Positions 33,719 to 44,850 of a stretch of 64,000 bases of DNA are shown in pieces (position 1 is the first letter of the stretch; the number at the start of each line of letters is the position of its first letter). Source of the DNA: Hibiscus mutabilis (lineage: Eukaryota > Streptophyta > Magnoliopsida > Malvales > Malvaceae). The translations under genes were made by a program, and so were the position numbers. Below the pieces are notes generated by a model, which was not told where the DNA came from, made no database searches, and saw nothing but the letters and a program-made list of their open reading frames with translations. The stretch is taken from assembly GCA_019671005.1 (NCBI GenBank), contig CM033718.1, positions 21,146,014 to 21,210,013 of the forward strand, given 5' to 3'.

Positions 33719-33809
33719 ATACAGAAACAAAATCAAAATTGTTAACCTTTTGTACAAAAAAAAACAAAAAGAAATAAAGGTGCAAGAAATTATCAAAGTC
33801 GCTATTGCC

Positions 33810-33832
33810 AATCCCCAGCAACGGTGCCAAAA
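33810..33832 (-). other. Primer binding site of Athila-1
   Basis: On the minus strand TGGCACCGTTGCTGGGGA follows the LTR end by a few bases. This is the Athila/Tat-type site; the form TGGCGCCGTTGCCGGGGA, as I recall it, is ascribed to tRNA-Asp. It marks the LTR at 33836-35253 as the one used as 5' LTR. Confidence 0.8.
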
Positions 33833-33835
33833 ACG

Positions 33836-35253
33836 TGTTGCATGATTTAAGTGCTGAATGGTACAAGTGAACACGTCGCAAGTAATAATATAGATATAGA
33901 TTGTATCCACAAATATTGGAAGAAGCTCGTCTTTTAATTGCATGCACTAAAAAGAGAAATAATCTATGATGGTAGATTGTGATTTTAACTAAATAGAATA
34001 AAGAAAAATTAAAGAAAAGTAAATAAAGGGAAGAATGAACCAAATTATGATAGTAGGGTAGGTTATTGAGTCTAGCTGTGTAGTTGCCAAATGAATTACT
34101 GTGGCTAGTAATTGCTAAGGCAAGTAGGCTGCCGTGGTAACCAGGTTTAGTAGATTGCTGTGGCAACTGGGTTTCCTCCTTCAATGTTCAGCGGAGTGTT
34201 CTTCAATGCCTTCGTGTTATCCCTAACTGAAGAACTAATGTTTACGCAAGCCTTGGTGTTACATCCATGCGTTAACCTTGGGTGAGCATCATTGATCTTT
34301 GCACTCTTCTTAGCCACTAAAATTCAATCTTTATTCATAAGGCGAATTAGTTTCTGTCAATTGGCTAATTCAAATAGAAACTGTATCCAATTCGTTTCAT
34401 GATTCTAGTTCTCTCGAACTTAGATAAATGAATTCATTCAAGTCCCTATCCCGAGTTCAATTGAAATTAAATGGAAAGCCAAGAATAGATAAACACCGAA
34501 AATCTTGAATTAAAAACCAACATCAATCATTCATCCTCAAACACACAAAACCCAACAACCCCAGCCAATTAAATCTAGTTCATCGCTCTGTGAAAAGAAA
34601 TCACAAAGAAAATAAACTTGGACATTAAAGAGAGAGAAAAATCCTAAACTCTTCAAAGCCTAATCACAATCTAGCTTTTCATGCCCAAACCCCTTTTTTT
34701 GTTTCGGTGATCAGCCATTTATAGAAGGGGAAAATTCTATTTGATCTTCAAAAGATGCTTTTTTCGTATCTTGCAGAGAGAATTTAGGTTTAATTTCCTT
34801 ATCTAAAGATATAGAAATAATTCATGATTTATTCCCTTATCTAAAGATAAGGAAATAATTTAAACTTTTGTTTCCTATCCTTATTTGCATATCATCCCAT
34901 TTAAGAGGAGGTAAATCAAGATTAATGGAGCCAAGATTCTCTCATCTTCATCTTCAATAGCTCATAAATTGATTATAGGCTTTATCTTATGCGAATCTTG
35001 AAAAATTCTGCATTTATTTTCAACTTGCCCCGGTAACCGCTCGGCAATCAACTCGATAATTGGCATCTGCACAAAAGAAAGCAAAACAACAACATTTTCT
35101 CCATAAAATCAACTAAATGCAAGGCCAATCCCAATAAACAAAAGGATTACAAATTTATGCATGAAATACTACAAATGTAACTAAATGAGCCTAAGTCTAA
35201 ACAATAATATGAGTAAAAATGGTATAAATTATACTACTTTTTCAAACTTAACA
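33836..35253 (-). repeat. Athila-1 inner LTR, acts as 5' LTR (1.42 kb)
   Basis: Plus-strand ends are TGTTGCATGATT (33836) and TTCAAACTTAACA (35253). The primer site adjoins the left end. On the right it is followed not by host DNA but by a copy of the element's internal 3' region, so it sits in the middle of a compound element. Confidence 0.85.
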
Positions 35254-35710
35254 CACCCCCAAACTAGAACTATTACTTGTCCTCAAGCAATGCAAAAACT
35301 AATAATTACTTGCCAAGACATTTACCACAAAAACATGCTTCAAATTTGACTTCAATCCTCAGAACCATGGCAATAAAGAATTGATTACCTTTCGACCTTC
35401 AAGAAACACAAAATGTCACCCAAAAATAAACCATGATATTGGTGCAAGTGTGTGAGCATAGTTGTGAACAAGTCAATCAAAAGGATTCCAAAGAAGTTTT
35501 TTTTAATAAACAACAATATTGCCAAGGCAATTTATTAATAGCAAACCATGGCTAATTTAGGGCTTCATCTCATCACAACTACTTTCCTAGGCTTGAAGAT
35601 AAGATGGAGCATACAATGAACCCCTAACCTAATGAGCAGAGTCATCCTATGAAGTCTTTCATTCATTCATGCTAAATTATCTTTCCTACTTGGTTTTGGC
35701 CAAGCGTACC
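35254..35710 (-). repeat. Duplicated Athila-1 internal 3' region
   Basis: This copy of 27191-27647 (polypurine tract plus adjoining untranslated sequence) differs by only a handful of bases. It ends abruptly at GGCCAAGCGTACC and joins a partial LTR. Confidence 0.85.
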
Positions 35711-35986
35711 TTGAAAAATTCTGGGCTTTATCTTATGCATATCTTGAAAAATTCTGCATTTATTTCTGACTTGCCTTGGTAACCACTCGGTAATTCGTAC
35801 CTGCACAAAAGAAAGCAAAACAACAACATTTTCTCCAAAAAACAACTAAATGCAAGGACAAGCCCAATAAACAAAAGGATTACACTTTTATGCATGAAAT
35901 ACAACAAATGCAAATAAATGAGCCTAAGTTTAAACAATAATATGAGTAAAATTGGCATAAAATATACTATTTTTTCACACTTAACA
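35711..35986 (-). repeat. Partial outer LTR of Athila-1
   Basis: The segment matches the terminal part of both complete LTRs (26915-27190, 34978-35253), though more distantly (roughly 90% by eye). It carries the true outer end (CACTTAACA) next to the target duplication. At the junction TTGAAAAATTCTG is present twice in short order. Confidence 0.8.
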
Positions 35987-37564
35987 ATTATTCTTAAATG
36001 TCCTTAGTCGAGTATTATTGTAGGAATGGACAACAATAATGCATTAAGACTAATATGTAGTTGATTGATGACAAAGCGTTGTAATTAATATAGAGGTGTC
36101 AAAATCAATACATAAGTATGTGTTAGAGAATGACATACTCTACTGACCCACTATGAGCATGTTTCTTGGATTACTATGTGATAGTCACAACATTGCTCAT
36201 AGTGATAACTACATGTATGATCCTCAGACTTGAGATCATCATTATTTCTTTGATACAGTCAAACTGTATCATAACTAACTATTCAATAAAGACTGATATT
36301 GGATATGTCACAATCTACGTAGTGGGATATGGTTGATTAAGATATGATTTGTCCTTCCTACATAATAGGAGTAATATCGTAGGCCACTTGATTGAGTGAA
36401 ACTAGAAATGCTTGGCCATGCTCGAATAAGTTGATATGAGATATCATAGTTATTCGTTTATAATAGTCTACTCAATATATCAAGAAATATTAGATGCACT
36501 ATACAAATGTGACTGTTCCATGAATTGTGTCCAATCTAGATATAAAGGACAAAAGTATGTAAAACATGAAAAATATTTAATCACAAAAATGTTCTGTCGA
36601 ATCATGATTTCTTGTAACTTAGGTGACAATGCCATATTGCTAGATGTCACTCATTGTTTGTAATATTAGAAATGCTCTAATATTTACTACTAACGTTACA
36701 CGAACCTACAGGGTCACACCCACAGTTAAAATGAGCATATATTAAACGAAATATATATGTACAAATTTATTGTACACAAATTTAGCTAAATTAATTTATA
36801 TTTGATATATATATATAATTTAACTATTGGATAAATATTAAAATAAAATAATTATTGTAATTATGACTCTTTTAATATATAAATAATATAATTTGATTTA
36901 AATTAATATATATATTGAAATCCTAATTAAATTTGAATTGGAATTATATATATATATGTTGAAATCCTAATTAGTTGAATTAGGATTATATATATTAAAA
37001 TCCTAATTAAGTTAAATTGGGATTATATATATTTAATATATATATATATATTGAAATCCTAATTAAGTTGTATTGAGATTATATATATTAAATATATATA
37101 TTGAAATCCTAATTAAGTTCAATTGAGATTATATATATTTAATATATATATATATATATATATATATGGTAATTTTAATTAAAGTTAAATTAGGATTATA
37201 TATATATATATATTGAAATCCTAATATGAGTTGAATTAGGATTTCAAAGGCTATATAAAGCCATGAGATATCTAGAAATCATTAATGCCTTTGGAAAAAC
37301 CCTCTAAATAGTTTAGAGAGTTTTATTTGCTCGTTTCAACTTGGTGAACTACGTAGAGGTCGGAGCGTTATCATTGAGGCTTAAGAATCGACATTGTGGA
37401 ATCGTGATTAGATATCAATCTCCTCCAAATTTAGAATTCCAGAATTTAAACAGGTAATTTTTTACCCTTATTCACCCCGATTCGTTCCTCATACATGGAT
37501 CTCTAGTGGTAATCACCAGATAATTTTTTCGCTGCACCATGGGGTATGCCAATGTGACCCAATA
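35987..37564 (+). repeat. Copia-1 5' LTR, remainder
   Basis: It begins with the right copy of the Athila-1 target duplication (ATTAT) and continues as in the 3' LTR (TCTTAAATGTCC versus TCTTCAATGTCC). It ends near CCCAATA just before the primer site. The region 36770-37230 contains an array of AATCCTAATT...AATTAGGATT hairpin units separated by TA runs. The TATA-like CTATATAAAG near 37252 is a candidate promoter. Joined to 25608-25761 the LTR is about 1.73 kb. Confidence 0.85.
36915..37245 (+). repeat. Hairpin-unit tandem array in Copia-1 5' LTR
   Basis: About seven units of the form TGAAATCCTAATTA, a short spacer, then AATT(G/A)GGATT are separated by TATATA tracts. Each unit can pair with itself; the unit at 36962-36988 is a near-perfect AATCCTAATT / AATTAGGATT hairpin. 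The same number of units occurs in the 3' LTR at 43500-43812. Confidence 0.75.
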
Positions 37565-37565
37565 G

Positions 37566-37578
37566 TGGTATCAGAGCC
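37566..37578 (+). other. Primer binding site of Copia-1 (initiator tRNA-Met)
   Basis: TGGTATCAGAGCC lies one base after the LTR end. TGGTATCAGAGC is the well-known complement of plant initiator tRNA-Met 3' end used by Ty1/copia elements. Confidence 0.9.
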
Positions 37579-39152
37579 ACTTGCACGATACAAATTCGAG
37601 TTTTAATTACTTGGGTGATGTAATTGTATGAGATACATGTTATTTTTCAATTTATTTAGTTAATATATGATATTTGCACGATTAAATCTATTCAATCACG
37701 GTTAATCTGTTAATCCAGTTAATGATGTTCCTAAGATCGATGATTAAGAGTTAATCATCATGATCTTTGTCAATAGGGTTTGAAATATTATATGTTAATT
37801 GTTAACATATTCAATATTGAGTTTTAGGGTTTTAGATGTTAAGTGTTAACATACGTAGATTATAGTTATATATTAGACTAATGGTTAGTCTATAGATTTC
37901 ATGTGGGAAAGTAACAAGAGTTGTTTCAGTAAAAACTCGTAGATTTTAAAATCTTGAAAAACACAATAACGTTGATAAAAGTTGTCAAATCGTGAGGTTT
38001 TTACATAGTAATTAAGATGCTAATCTTTAAAAATTTCCTCATAGCTAACCAGGCAGCGACAACCATGTCGGTAGTTGTGGGACCACCAGAACCCCGCAAG
38101 TGGCTTTGCCCCTTGACCCGTAAAAGGGCTTCACCCCTTACACCCTCGCAAGGGGCTTGACACCTACGTAGAAACAATATGGTAAGACTTTAATAACAAA
38201 CCGCGTCGTTATTATGTTTGATATGCATGGTGTTTGGAATGCATGGTTATAGCCCAATAACATATTTAGTTTTATTTATAAGGTTTTATAAATACGGCCT
38301 GCATGTCCTGCCTTTTTCTACTTCTATTGTAATTCTCTTTTTATTTTACTCCCTCATATGCAAAATGTGTTTTTGAAATTGTAATCTATACGAAGAAGCA
38401 TGGACCAGAGGAACAGAAGTGTGGGCCGATAGAAAGATGCTTCAGAAGTGTTTTTACTCTTAGAATAATTTGGTTCTCCCATTGGCTTGGGATGGGACAC
38501 CTTAGGATATGGGCTATAACTATTGCATTCATATTTACTGCTTTTCATATATGTGATAAAATGAATGTATGATATGAATGCCAGTTAATTGGTAAGATCA
38601 AATATTAAATGGCGAGATAATATTCACAAAACTTCTCAATACAATATTAAGTCTTTTATTGCTTCCCAATGTTAACCCTCGTTAAAGTCTAGATTGATAC
38701 AATGTAGGTTCTGCTGAAGCAAGGTACTTGTATCTAACTTGGCCAAACGCGAAAAATAAGCAAGTGATATTCGTTGGTTGTAATATTGGTTAAAGACTTA
38801 AATGGGTAATCATAAGATGATTATGAACAAGAGTTGTTCACCAAATGAAGGAGTTACATGAGATGTAATTAGCAAATGTTACTAACCTAGATAAACTATA
38901 ATCTTAAGAGAAAAACGAAAGCTAACTTAAGAGAATGTGAATTTTGGATCCTTCTCCACTAGAAAAACTTTACAGAAAGTATTTTCAACATAAATATTTG
39001 AGGGTTATTAATTTTAATAAAAGTAGTGGGAGTATAAAGTCCTTTTATAATCAAACTTGGTAAACGTACTAAAAATCATATTTTATTGTTGTAGAATTTT
39101 TATAGCAAATACAAATTTGTTATCATTGTGATCGGTCCTTGAGAAGGACAAG
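37579..39152 (+). pseudogene. gag: Copia-1 leader and eroded gag
   Basis: This is where gag should lie, between primer site and zinc knuckle. I see no clear gag core, only short frames and stops. A GC-richer leader with GGGCTTCACCCCTT lies near 38090-38170. Either gag has decayed beyond recognition or part was deleted. Confidence 0.4.
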
Positions 39153-39722
39153 TTGAACGATGTGAACTTTCTTGACATGTCACTGAAAGAAAAATGCTTT
39201 CATTGTAATAAGACATGTCATTGGAAAAAGGACTGTCCCATTTATCTTGAAAAAGTCAAGAAGGCAAATGAAAGCGTAGCATCCGCCTCATATATTTATG
39301 TTATTGATATTAATTTATCAACACCTAATTCTTGGGTATTGGATACCGATCGTGATTCTCATATTTGTACATTTGTACAAGGATTACAAAAGAGTAGAAA
39401 TCAGAAGAAAGAAGATGTGGACCTACGGGTTGGTAATGGAGCAAGATTTGTTGCATTAGCTATATGAACACATACTTTATCGTTGCCTAGTGGACTTAAT
39501 TTATGTTTACAAGATTGTTATTTTGTGCCTAGTTTGACTAAAAACATAATTTTGATCTCTTGTTTGGACAAGATTGGTTTTGAGATAATTATTAAGAACA
39601 ATTGTTGTTCTTTTTATCTCGATAATGTTTTCTATCGCATGACACAATTAATAAATGGCATCTATATTTTGGATCAAGAGAATTCCATTTGCAACATAAA
39701 TACGAAAATATCAAAAAAATGA
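39153..39722 (+). pseudogene. pol: Copia-1 gag zinc knuckle and protease, broken
   Basis: The frame 39153-39467 holds a zinc knuckle CFHCNKTCHWKKDC (CX2CX4HX4C) followed by the protease start NSWVLDTDRDSHIC. In the family this reads D-T-G; here the Gly is Asp, so the active site is damaged. After a stop at 39467 the frame 39483-39722 continues with LQDCYFVPSLTKNIILISCL and MTQLINGIYILD, the usual protease end. Confidence 0.8.
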
Positions 39723-39725
39723 CTT

Positions 39726-40640
39726 TAATCAAACTTATCTTTGGCATTGTCGCTTGGGTCACATAAGTGAAAAACGCATTTCAAAACTTCGTAAAGATGG
39801 ATTTTTGGATTCATTTGTTTTCAAACAATTTTATGTATGCGAGCCTTGCTTATTGGGAAAGATGGACAGAGCTCCTTTTAATGGTAAAAGTGAGCGAACA
39901 AGTGATTTATTGAGATTAATACATAGTGATGTATGTGGACCAATGAATACACAAGCCAAAGGAGGGTTTCAATACTTCATTACTTTCGCAGATGACTTCA
40001 GTAGATATGGGTACATTTACCTAATGCATCATAAATTTGAAGCCCTTGAAAAGTTCAAGGAATTTAAAATGAAGTACAAAACCAACTACGAAAAAGCATT
40101 AAGGCTCTTCGATCAGATCGAGGAGGACAACACTTAAGCTTAGAGTTTGATGACCTTCCTAAGGAATGTGGGATTGTCTCACAACTTACAGCTCTTGGTA
40201 CTCAACAATGGAATGTAGTTTTTGAAAGAAAAAATCGAACACTGTTAGACATGGTTCTATCAATGATGAGTCACGTTGATCTTCCAATTTCTTTTTGGGG
40301 ACATCTCTAGAAACAACTACTTTCACACTAAATCGTGTTCCATCTAAATCAGTTCAAAAGACACCATATGAGATATGTACTGTGAAAAGCCTTAGTATGT
40401 ATTTTATGAAAATTTGGGGATGCGAAGCTTATGTTAAACATCAGATATCTACAAAGCTCGAACCTAAATCTCATAAATATAATTTTGTGGGTCATCCTTA
40501 AGAAACTAAAGGATATTATTTCTTCAATCCTATCGAGAAAAAATTTTTATTGCTCAAACATGAATCTTCCTATAAAGAGAATTTGTTTTCCGAAAAGGAA
40601 GTGGAAGAAATATTTAACTCAATGAAATTCGAGATTAACC
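39726..40640 (+). pseudogene. pol: Copia-1 GAG-pre-integrase and integrase, broken
   Basis: It begins with LWHCRLGHISEKRISKLRKD (GAG_pre-integrase zinc module, with CEPCLLGKM), then SDLLRLIHSDVCGPM (first catalytic Asp) and FITFADDFSRYGYIYLMHHK. After frame changes the later part shows FERKNRTLLDMV (the Glu region) and TTFTLNRVPSKSVQKTPYEI, MYFMKIWGCEAYVKHQ. Stops at 40135, near 40310 and at 40499 break it. The segment around the second catalytic Asp (40090-40140) is distorted. Confidence 0.8.
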
Positions 40641-40779
40641 ACAAATCATTGAACTAGAGATTGGACAACAACAAGTTCCACAAGTTGTTGAGGAACATTC
40701 ATCAGTTTTGGAAACACAACCACTGTGAAGATCTTTGAAAAAATGCAATGTGCCTGAGAAATATAGATTTCTTGTCACA

Positions 40780-41580
40780 TTGCATGGTGATGTTCTCTTC
40801 ATGGATCAAGATGAGCCTAGGACTTATCAAGAAGTAGTGACGGCCCAGACTATGAGAAATGGCTAGAGGCCAAGAAATTCGAGATGGATTCCATGTCAGA
40901 AAACCAAGTTTGGACCTTGGTTGACCCACCTGAAGGGGTTAAAGCCCATAGGGTGCAAGTGGGTTTTCAAAAGGAAAACCGACATGGAAGTTAATGTACA
41001 AACATTCAAAATGCGATTAGTTGCTAAGGGTTTTTGTCAAATTCATGGTATAAACTATGATGAAAACTTTTCACCCATTGCTATGTTTAAATCCATCTTG
41101 ATCTTACTTGCGATAGCTGCATTTTATGGCAATGAGATATGGCAAATGGATGTTAAAACTGCTTTCCTTAATGGAAAACTAGATGAGGATGTGTACATGA
41201 CACAACCTAAAGGTTTTGTCAATCCAAAAGATGCCAAAAAATATCCAAGCTACAAAGGTCCATTTATGGATTAAAGCAAGCTTCTCGAAGTTAGAATCAT
41301 CATTTTAATGATGCAATCAAAGAGTTTGATTTTATCAAAAATGAAGATGAGTCACGTGTTTTCAAGAAAATTACTGGGAGCACTATCATATTCTTGGTAC
41401 TGTATGTGGATGGCATACTAATAATAAGAAATGACATACCTAGCTTACAGTCTGTAAAAACTTGGTTAGGAAATTTTTTTCTATAAAAAGACTTGCGTGA
41501 GGCAACATACATATTAGGAGTCAAGATCTGTAGAGATAGATTGAGATGACTCCAAGGATTGAGTCAAAATACATACATAG
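40780..41580 (+). pseudogene. pol: Copia-1 reverse transcriptase, broken
   Basis: The open part 40921-41274 has KPIGCKWVFKRKTDMEVNVQ, RLVAKGFCQIHGINYDENFS and IWQMDVKTAFLNGKLDEDVY (catalytic Asp in MDVKTAFLNG). Past a stop at 41274 the palm motif is LYVDGILIIRNDIPSL: YVDG instead of YVDD. A further stop in a GNFFL context follows. This could not copy RNA. Confidence 0.8.
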
Positions 41581-41689
41581 AAGAAGTACTGAAAAGATTC
41601 AGTATGGAATAATCCAAAAAGTGTTCTTACCTATGAGACATGAAATTTCACACTCGAAGGAAATGTATCCTTAAACACCTCAAGAAAGA

Positions 41690-42390
41690 GAGTGCATGAG
41701 TAAGATTCCATATGCTTCAGCAATTTGATCTATCATGTATGTCGAGCTATGTACTCGTCCAAATGTATCATACGCTTTAAGTATGACAAGTCGATACTAG
41801 GTAGATCTCGATGAAGGTCACTGGGTCGCAGTTAAAAACATCCTTAAGTACTTAAAAAGAACTAAGGATAAATTCCTTATATATGGAGGTGAGGAAGAGC
41901 TAAGTAAAAAAGGTTATACTGATGTCAGCTTTCAAACCGATAAGGATGATTCACGATCGCAATCGGGTTTTGTGTTTTGCCTTAATGGATGCACTATGAG
42001 CTGGAAAGGTTCAAAGCAAGATACATTAGCTGGTTCTACAACAGAAGCTGAGTATATTGTAGCATGCAATGATGCAAAATAGGGTGTTAGGATCAAGAAG
42101 TTCATATCTGAACTAGGGGTTGTGTAGGCATTTTGAATGCTATAGATCTACAATGTGATAGTAACGGAGCCATCACACAAGCAAAAGAACCCAAATCTCA
42201 CCAACGATCCAAACATATACTTAGGTGTTACCGTCTCATTTGAGAAATTATAGATCAAGGAGATGTGGAAATATGTAGAGTAAAAACAGATGATAACATT
42301 ATTGATCCACTGACAAAGCCTCTAACACAGCAGAAGCGTGATCGTCAAACTAAGTCACTTGGTATTAGATATATGAGTGATTGGTCTTAG
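41690..42390 (+). pseudogene. pol: Copia-1 RNase H, broken
   Basis: The plus strand encodes the copia RNase H: SIMYVELCTRPNVSYAL-like start, YTDVSFQTDKDDSRSQSGFV, STTEAEYIVACNDAK followed by an in-frame stop, GAITQAKEPKSHQRSKHI and the terminal ITDPLTKPLTQQK-like end, then the polypurine tract. Several stops. Copia-2 has a longer open copy at 52998-53708. Confidence 0.75.
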
Positions 42391-42404
42391 TGCTAGTGGG
42401 AGTT
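42391..42404 (+). other. Polypurine tract of Copia-1
   Basis: GTGGGAGTT immediately precedes the 3' LTR start TGTTAGAGTATG. Copia-2 has GTGGGAGAT at the same place. Confidence 0.7.
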
Positions 42405-44127
42405 TGTTAGAGTATGCACAAAGGCCAATCATAAGATGATTGTAAATGACATTTATTTTTACCTTGTTTATTCATAAAGGTGCATTGCCATTATTATTTT
42501 TCAGTTACAATTCTGCGTGCATAAATAAACTGAATTATAATAAAGTCCTTAGAATAATATGGTTATTCTTCAATGTCCATATTCGAGTATTATTGTGGGA
42601 ATGAACAATAATAATGCATTAAGACTAATATGTAGTTGATTGATGACAAAGTGTTGTTATTGACATGGAAATGTCAAAATCAATACATAAGTATGTGTTA
42701 GAGAACAACATACTGGACTGACCCGCTATGAGCATGTTTCTTGGATTATTATGTGACAGTCACAACATTGCTCATAGTGATAACTACATGTATGATCCTT
42801 AGACTTGAGATCATCATTATTTCAACATCGCGAGTGACATATTTTTGATACAGTTAAATGTGTGTCGTAACTGACTATTCTATAAAGACTGATATTGGAT
42901 ATGTCACAATCTATGTAGTGGGATATGGTTTATCAAGGTAGGATTTGTCTCTCCTAAATAATAAGAGTAATATCATATGCCACTTGATTAAGTGAGACTA
43001 GTAATGCATGGCCTTGCTCTAATAAGTTGATATGAGATATCATAGTTATTCGTTGATAATAGTCTACTCAAGATATCAAGAAATATTAGATGGACTATAC
43101 AAGTGTGAGTATTCCTGGACTTGTATTCAGTCTAGATATAAAGTACAAAAGGATGTAATACATGAAAAATAGTTAATTACGAAAAAGTTATGTCGAATCA
43201 TGATTTCTTGTAACTTAGGCGACAATGACATATTGCTAGATGTCACTCATTGTTTGTAATATTAGAAATGTTCTAATATTTACTAATAACGTTACATGAT
43301 CCTACAGGGTCACACCCACAATTAAAATGAGAATATATTAAACAAATTATATATGTACAAATTTGTTGTACACAAATTTAGTTAAATTAATATATATATA
43401 ATTTAACTATTAGATAAATATTAAAAGAAAATAATTATTGTAATTATGACTTTTTTAATATATAAATAATAACTCGATTTGATTTAATATATATATATAT
43501 ATTGAAATCCTAATTAAAATTGAATTGGGATTATATATATATATATATTGAAATCACAATTAGTTGAATTGAGATTATATATATTGAAATGTTAATTAAG
43601 TTAAATTGGGATTATATATATTTAATATATATATTGAAATCTTAATTGAATTGAATTGAGATTATATATATATTTAATATATATATTGAAATCCTAATTA
43701 AGTTGATTTGGGATTATATATATTTAATATATATATATATATTGTAATCCTAATTAAAGTTAATTTAGGATTATATATATTGAAATCTTAATATTAGTTG
43801 AATTAGGATTTCAAAGGTTATATAAAGCCATGAGAGATCTAGCAATCAGTAATTCTTTTGGAAAAACCCTCTAAATTGTTTAGAGAGTTTTACATGCTCG
43901 TTTTAACTTGGTGAACTACGTAGTGGCCATAGTGTTATTGTTGCGGCTTAGGAATCGACATCGTGGAATCGTGATTGGATATCGATCTCCTCCAAATTTA
44001 GAAAGATTTTAAACAAGTAATTCTTCTACCTTATTCACCCCGATTCGTTCCTTGTACATGGATCTCTGGTGGTAATCTTCGGATAATTTTTCCACTGCGC
44101 CATGGGGTGTGCCGACGTGATCCAACA
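42405..44127 (+). repeat. Copia-1 3' LTR (1.72 kb)
   Basis: It starts TGTTAGAGTATGC and ends GTGATCCAACA; Del-1 pol resumes at 44128. It matches the split 5' LTR over its full length and carries a hairpin-unit array at 43500-43812 and a TATA-like TATATAAAG near 43819. Confidence 0.85.
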
Positions 44128-44850
44128 TCTTCCTACTTAAGGCATCAACCATAATATTATCCTTTCCTGGATGATACTCAATCGTCAAATCATAATCCTT
44201 AAGCAACTTCAACCATCTATGTTGCCTAAGATTCAAATCCTTTTGCGTCATCAAGTATTTCAAACTCTTGCGATCTATGTACACAACACATTTCACATCA
44301 TAAAGATAGTGCCTCAAATATTTAATGCAAACATAACCGTGACAAGCTCCAGATCATGTGTAGGATAATTGAGCTTGGGCACCTTCAATGGTCTAGATGC
44401 ATAAGCCACAAATTTTCCTCCTTGCATCAACACACAACCTAAGTCTACATATGAAACATCGCTATAAACAACAAACTCTTTACCCGACTTAGGTTGAATC
44501 AAGATTGGAGCTCACGTCAAATCTATTAACTTTTCAAAAGACCGTTGTCTATCATCCGTCCACTCACAGCCGACATTCTTCTAAAATAACTTGGTTAGAG
44601 AAGCAGGAATCCTCGAAAAGCCATCCACAAACTGACGGTAATAACCAGCCAACCCAATGAAACTACGAACATCTGACACAGACTTAAGTGACTTCCAACC
44701 TATCATCACCTCAATCTTGTGTGGGTCAACTCGAATTCCTCCGGCTGACACAACATGCCAAAGAAAGACAACCTCCCTAAGCCAAAACTCACACTCGCTT
44801 AACTTGGCATATAGCTGATTATCCATCAATGCCTGAAGCACAATCCGCAA
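44128..44850 (-). pseudogene. pol: Del-1 reverse transcriptase thumb and RNase H, broken
   Basis: Minus frames 44850-44581 (QLYAKLSECEFWLREVVFLW, SDVRSFIGLAGYYRQFVDGF), 44502-44314 (FVVYSDVSYVDLGCVLMQGG, YASRPLKVPKLNYPTHDLEL) and 44317-44128 (YLMTQKDLNLRQHRWLKLLK, EYHPGKDNIMVDALSRK). Catalytic positions YSD, DLE and VDALSRK are visible. It stops at the Copia-1 boundary just after ALSRK; the zinc-finger part of integrase resumes at 25607. Confidence 0.8.

Larger units (their letters stand above)
25762..35986 (-). mobile_element. Athila-1: compound Athila-like gypsy element
   Basis: In minus orientation: partial outer LTR (35986-35711), partial internal 3' region (35710-35254), complete LTR (35253-33836), primer site, gag, protease, reverse transcriptase, RNase H, integrase, 3' untranslated region, complete LTR (27190-25762). 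The whole is bounded by a 5-bp target duplication inside the Copia-1 LTR. The extra LTR and internal copy suggest recombination between two elements. The region between integrase and 3' LTR lacks the extra ORF seen in Athila-2. Stops and active-site changes make it dead. Confidence 0.85.
25608..44127 (+). mobile_element. Copia-1: Angela/BARE-like Ty1/copia element, nested
   Basis: Two LTRs of about 1.72 kb (25608-25761 plus 35987-37564, and 42405-44127) flank a 4.8-kb internal region with primer site, eroded gag, protease, integrase, reverse transcriptase and RNase H in copia order on the plus strand. The LTR start (TGTTAGAGTATGCCCAAAG) and length fit the Angela/BARE group. It lies inside Del-1 pol, and Athila-1 lies inside its 5' LTR. 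The flanks (CCTTT / TCTTC) do not form a target duplication. Multiple stops and a YVDG active site make it inactive. Confidence 0.85.

Noticed and set aside
33678..34184. Minus-strand ORF of 168 codons crossing the Athila-1 LTR
   Set aside because: It runs from LTR into leader with low-complexity Tyr/Phe/Leu-rich translation; gag is in another frame. A similar frame in the other LTR (25872-26114) shows it is LTR sequence.
36770..37230. TA-rich units as a CRISPR-like array
   Set aside because: Units are self-complementary and separated by TA microsatellite rather than unique spacers, and the DNA is plant nuclear.
38090..38170. CCCCTTGACC...GGGCTTCACCCCTT stretch as a possible regulatory RNA
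   Set aside because: Short complementary words exist but no convincing structure or known family; left as Copia-1 leader.
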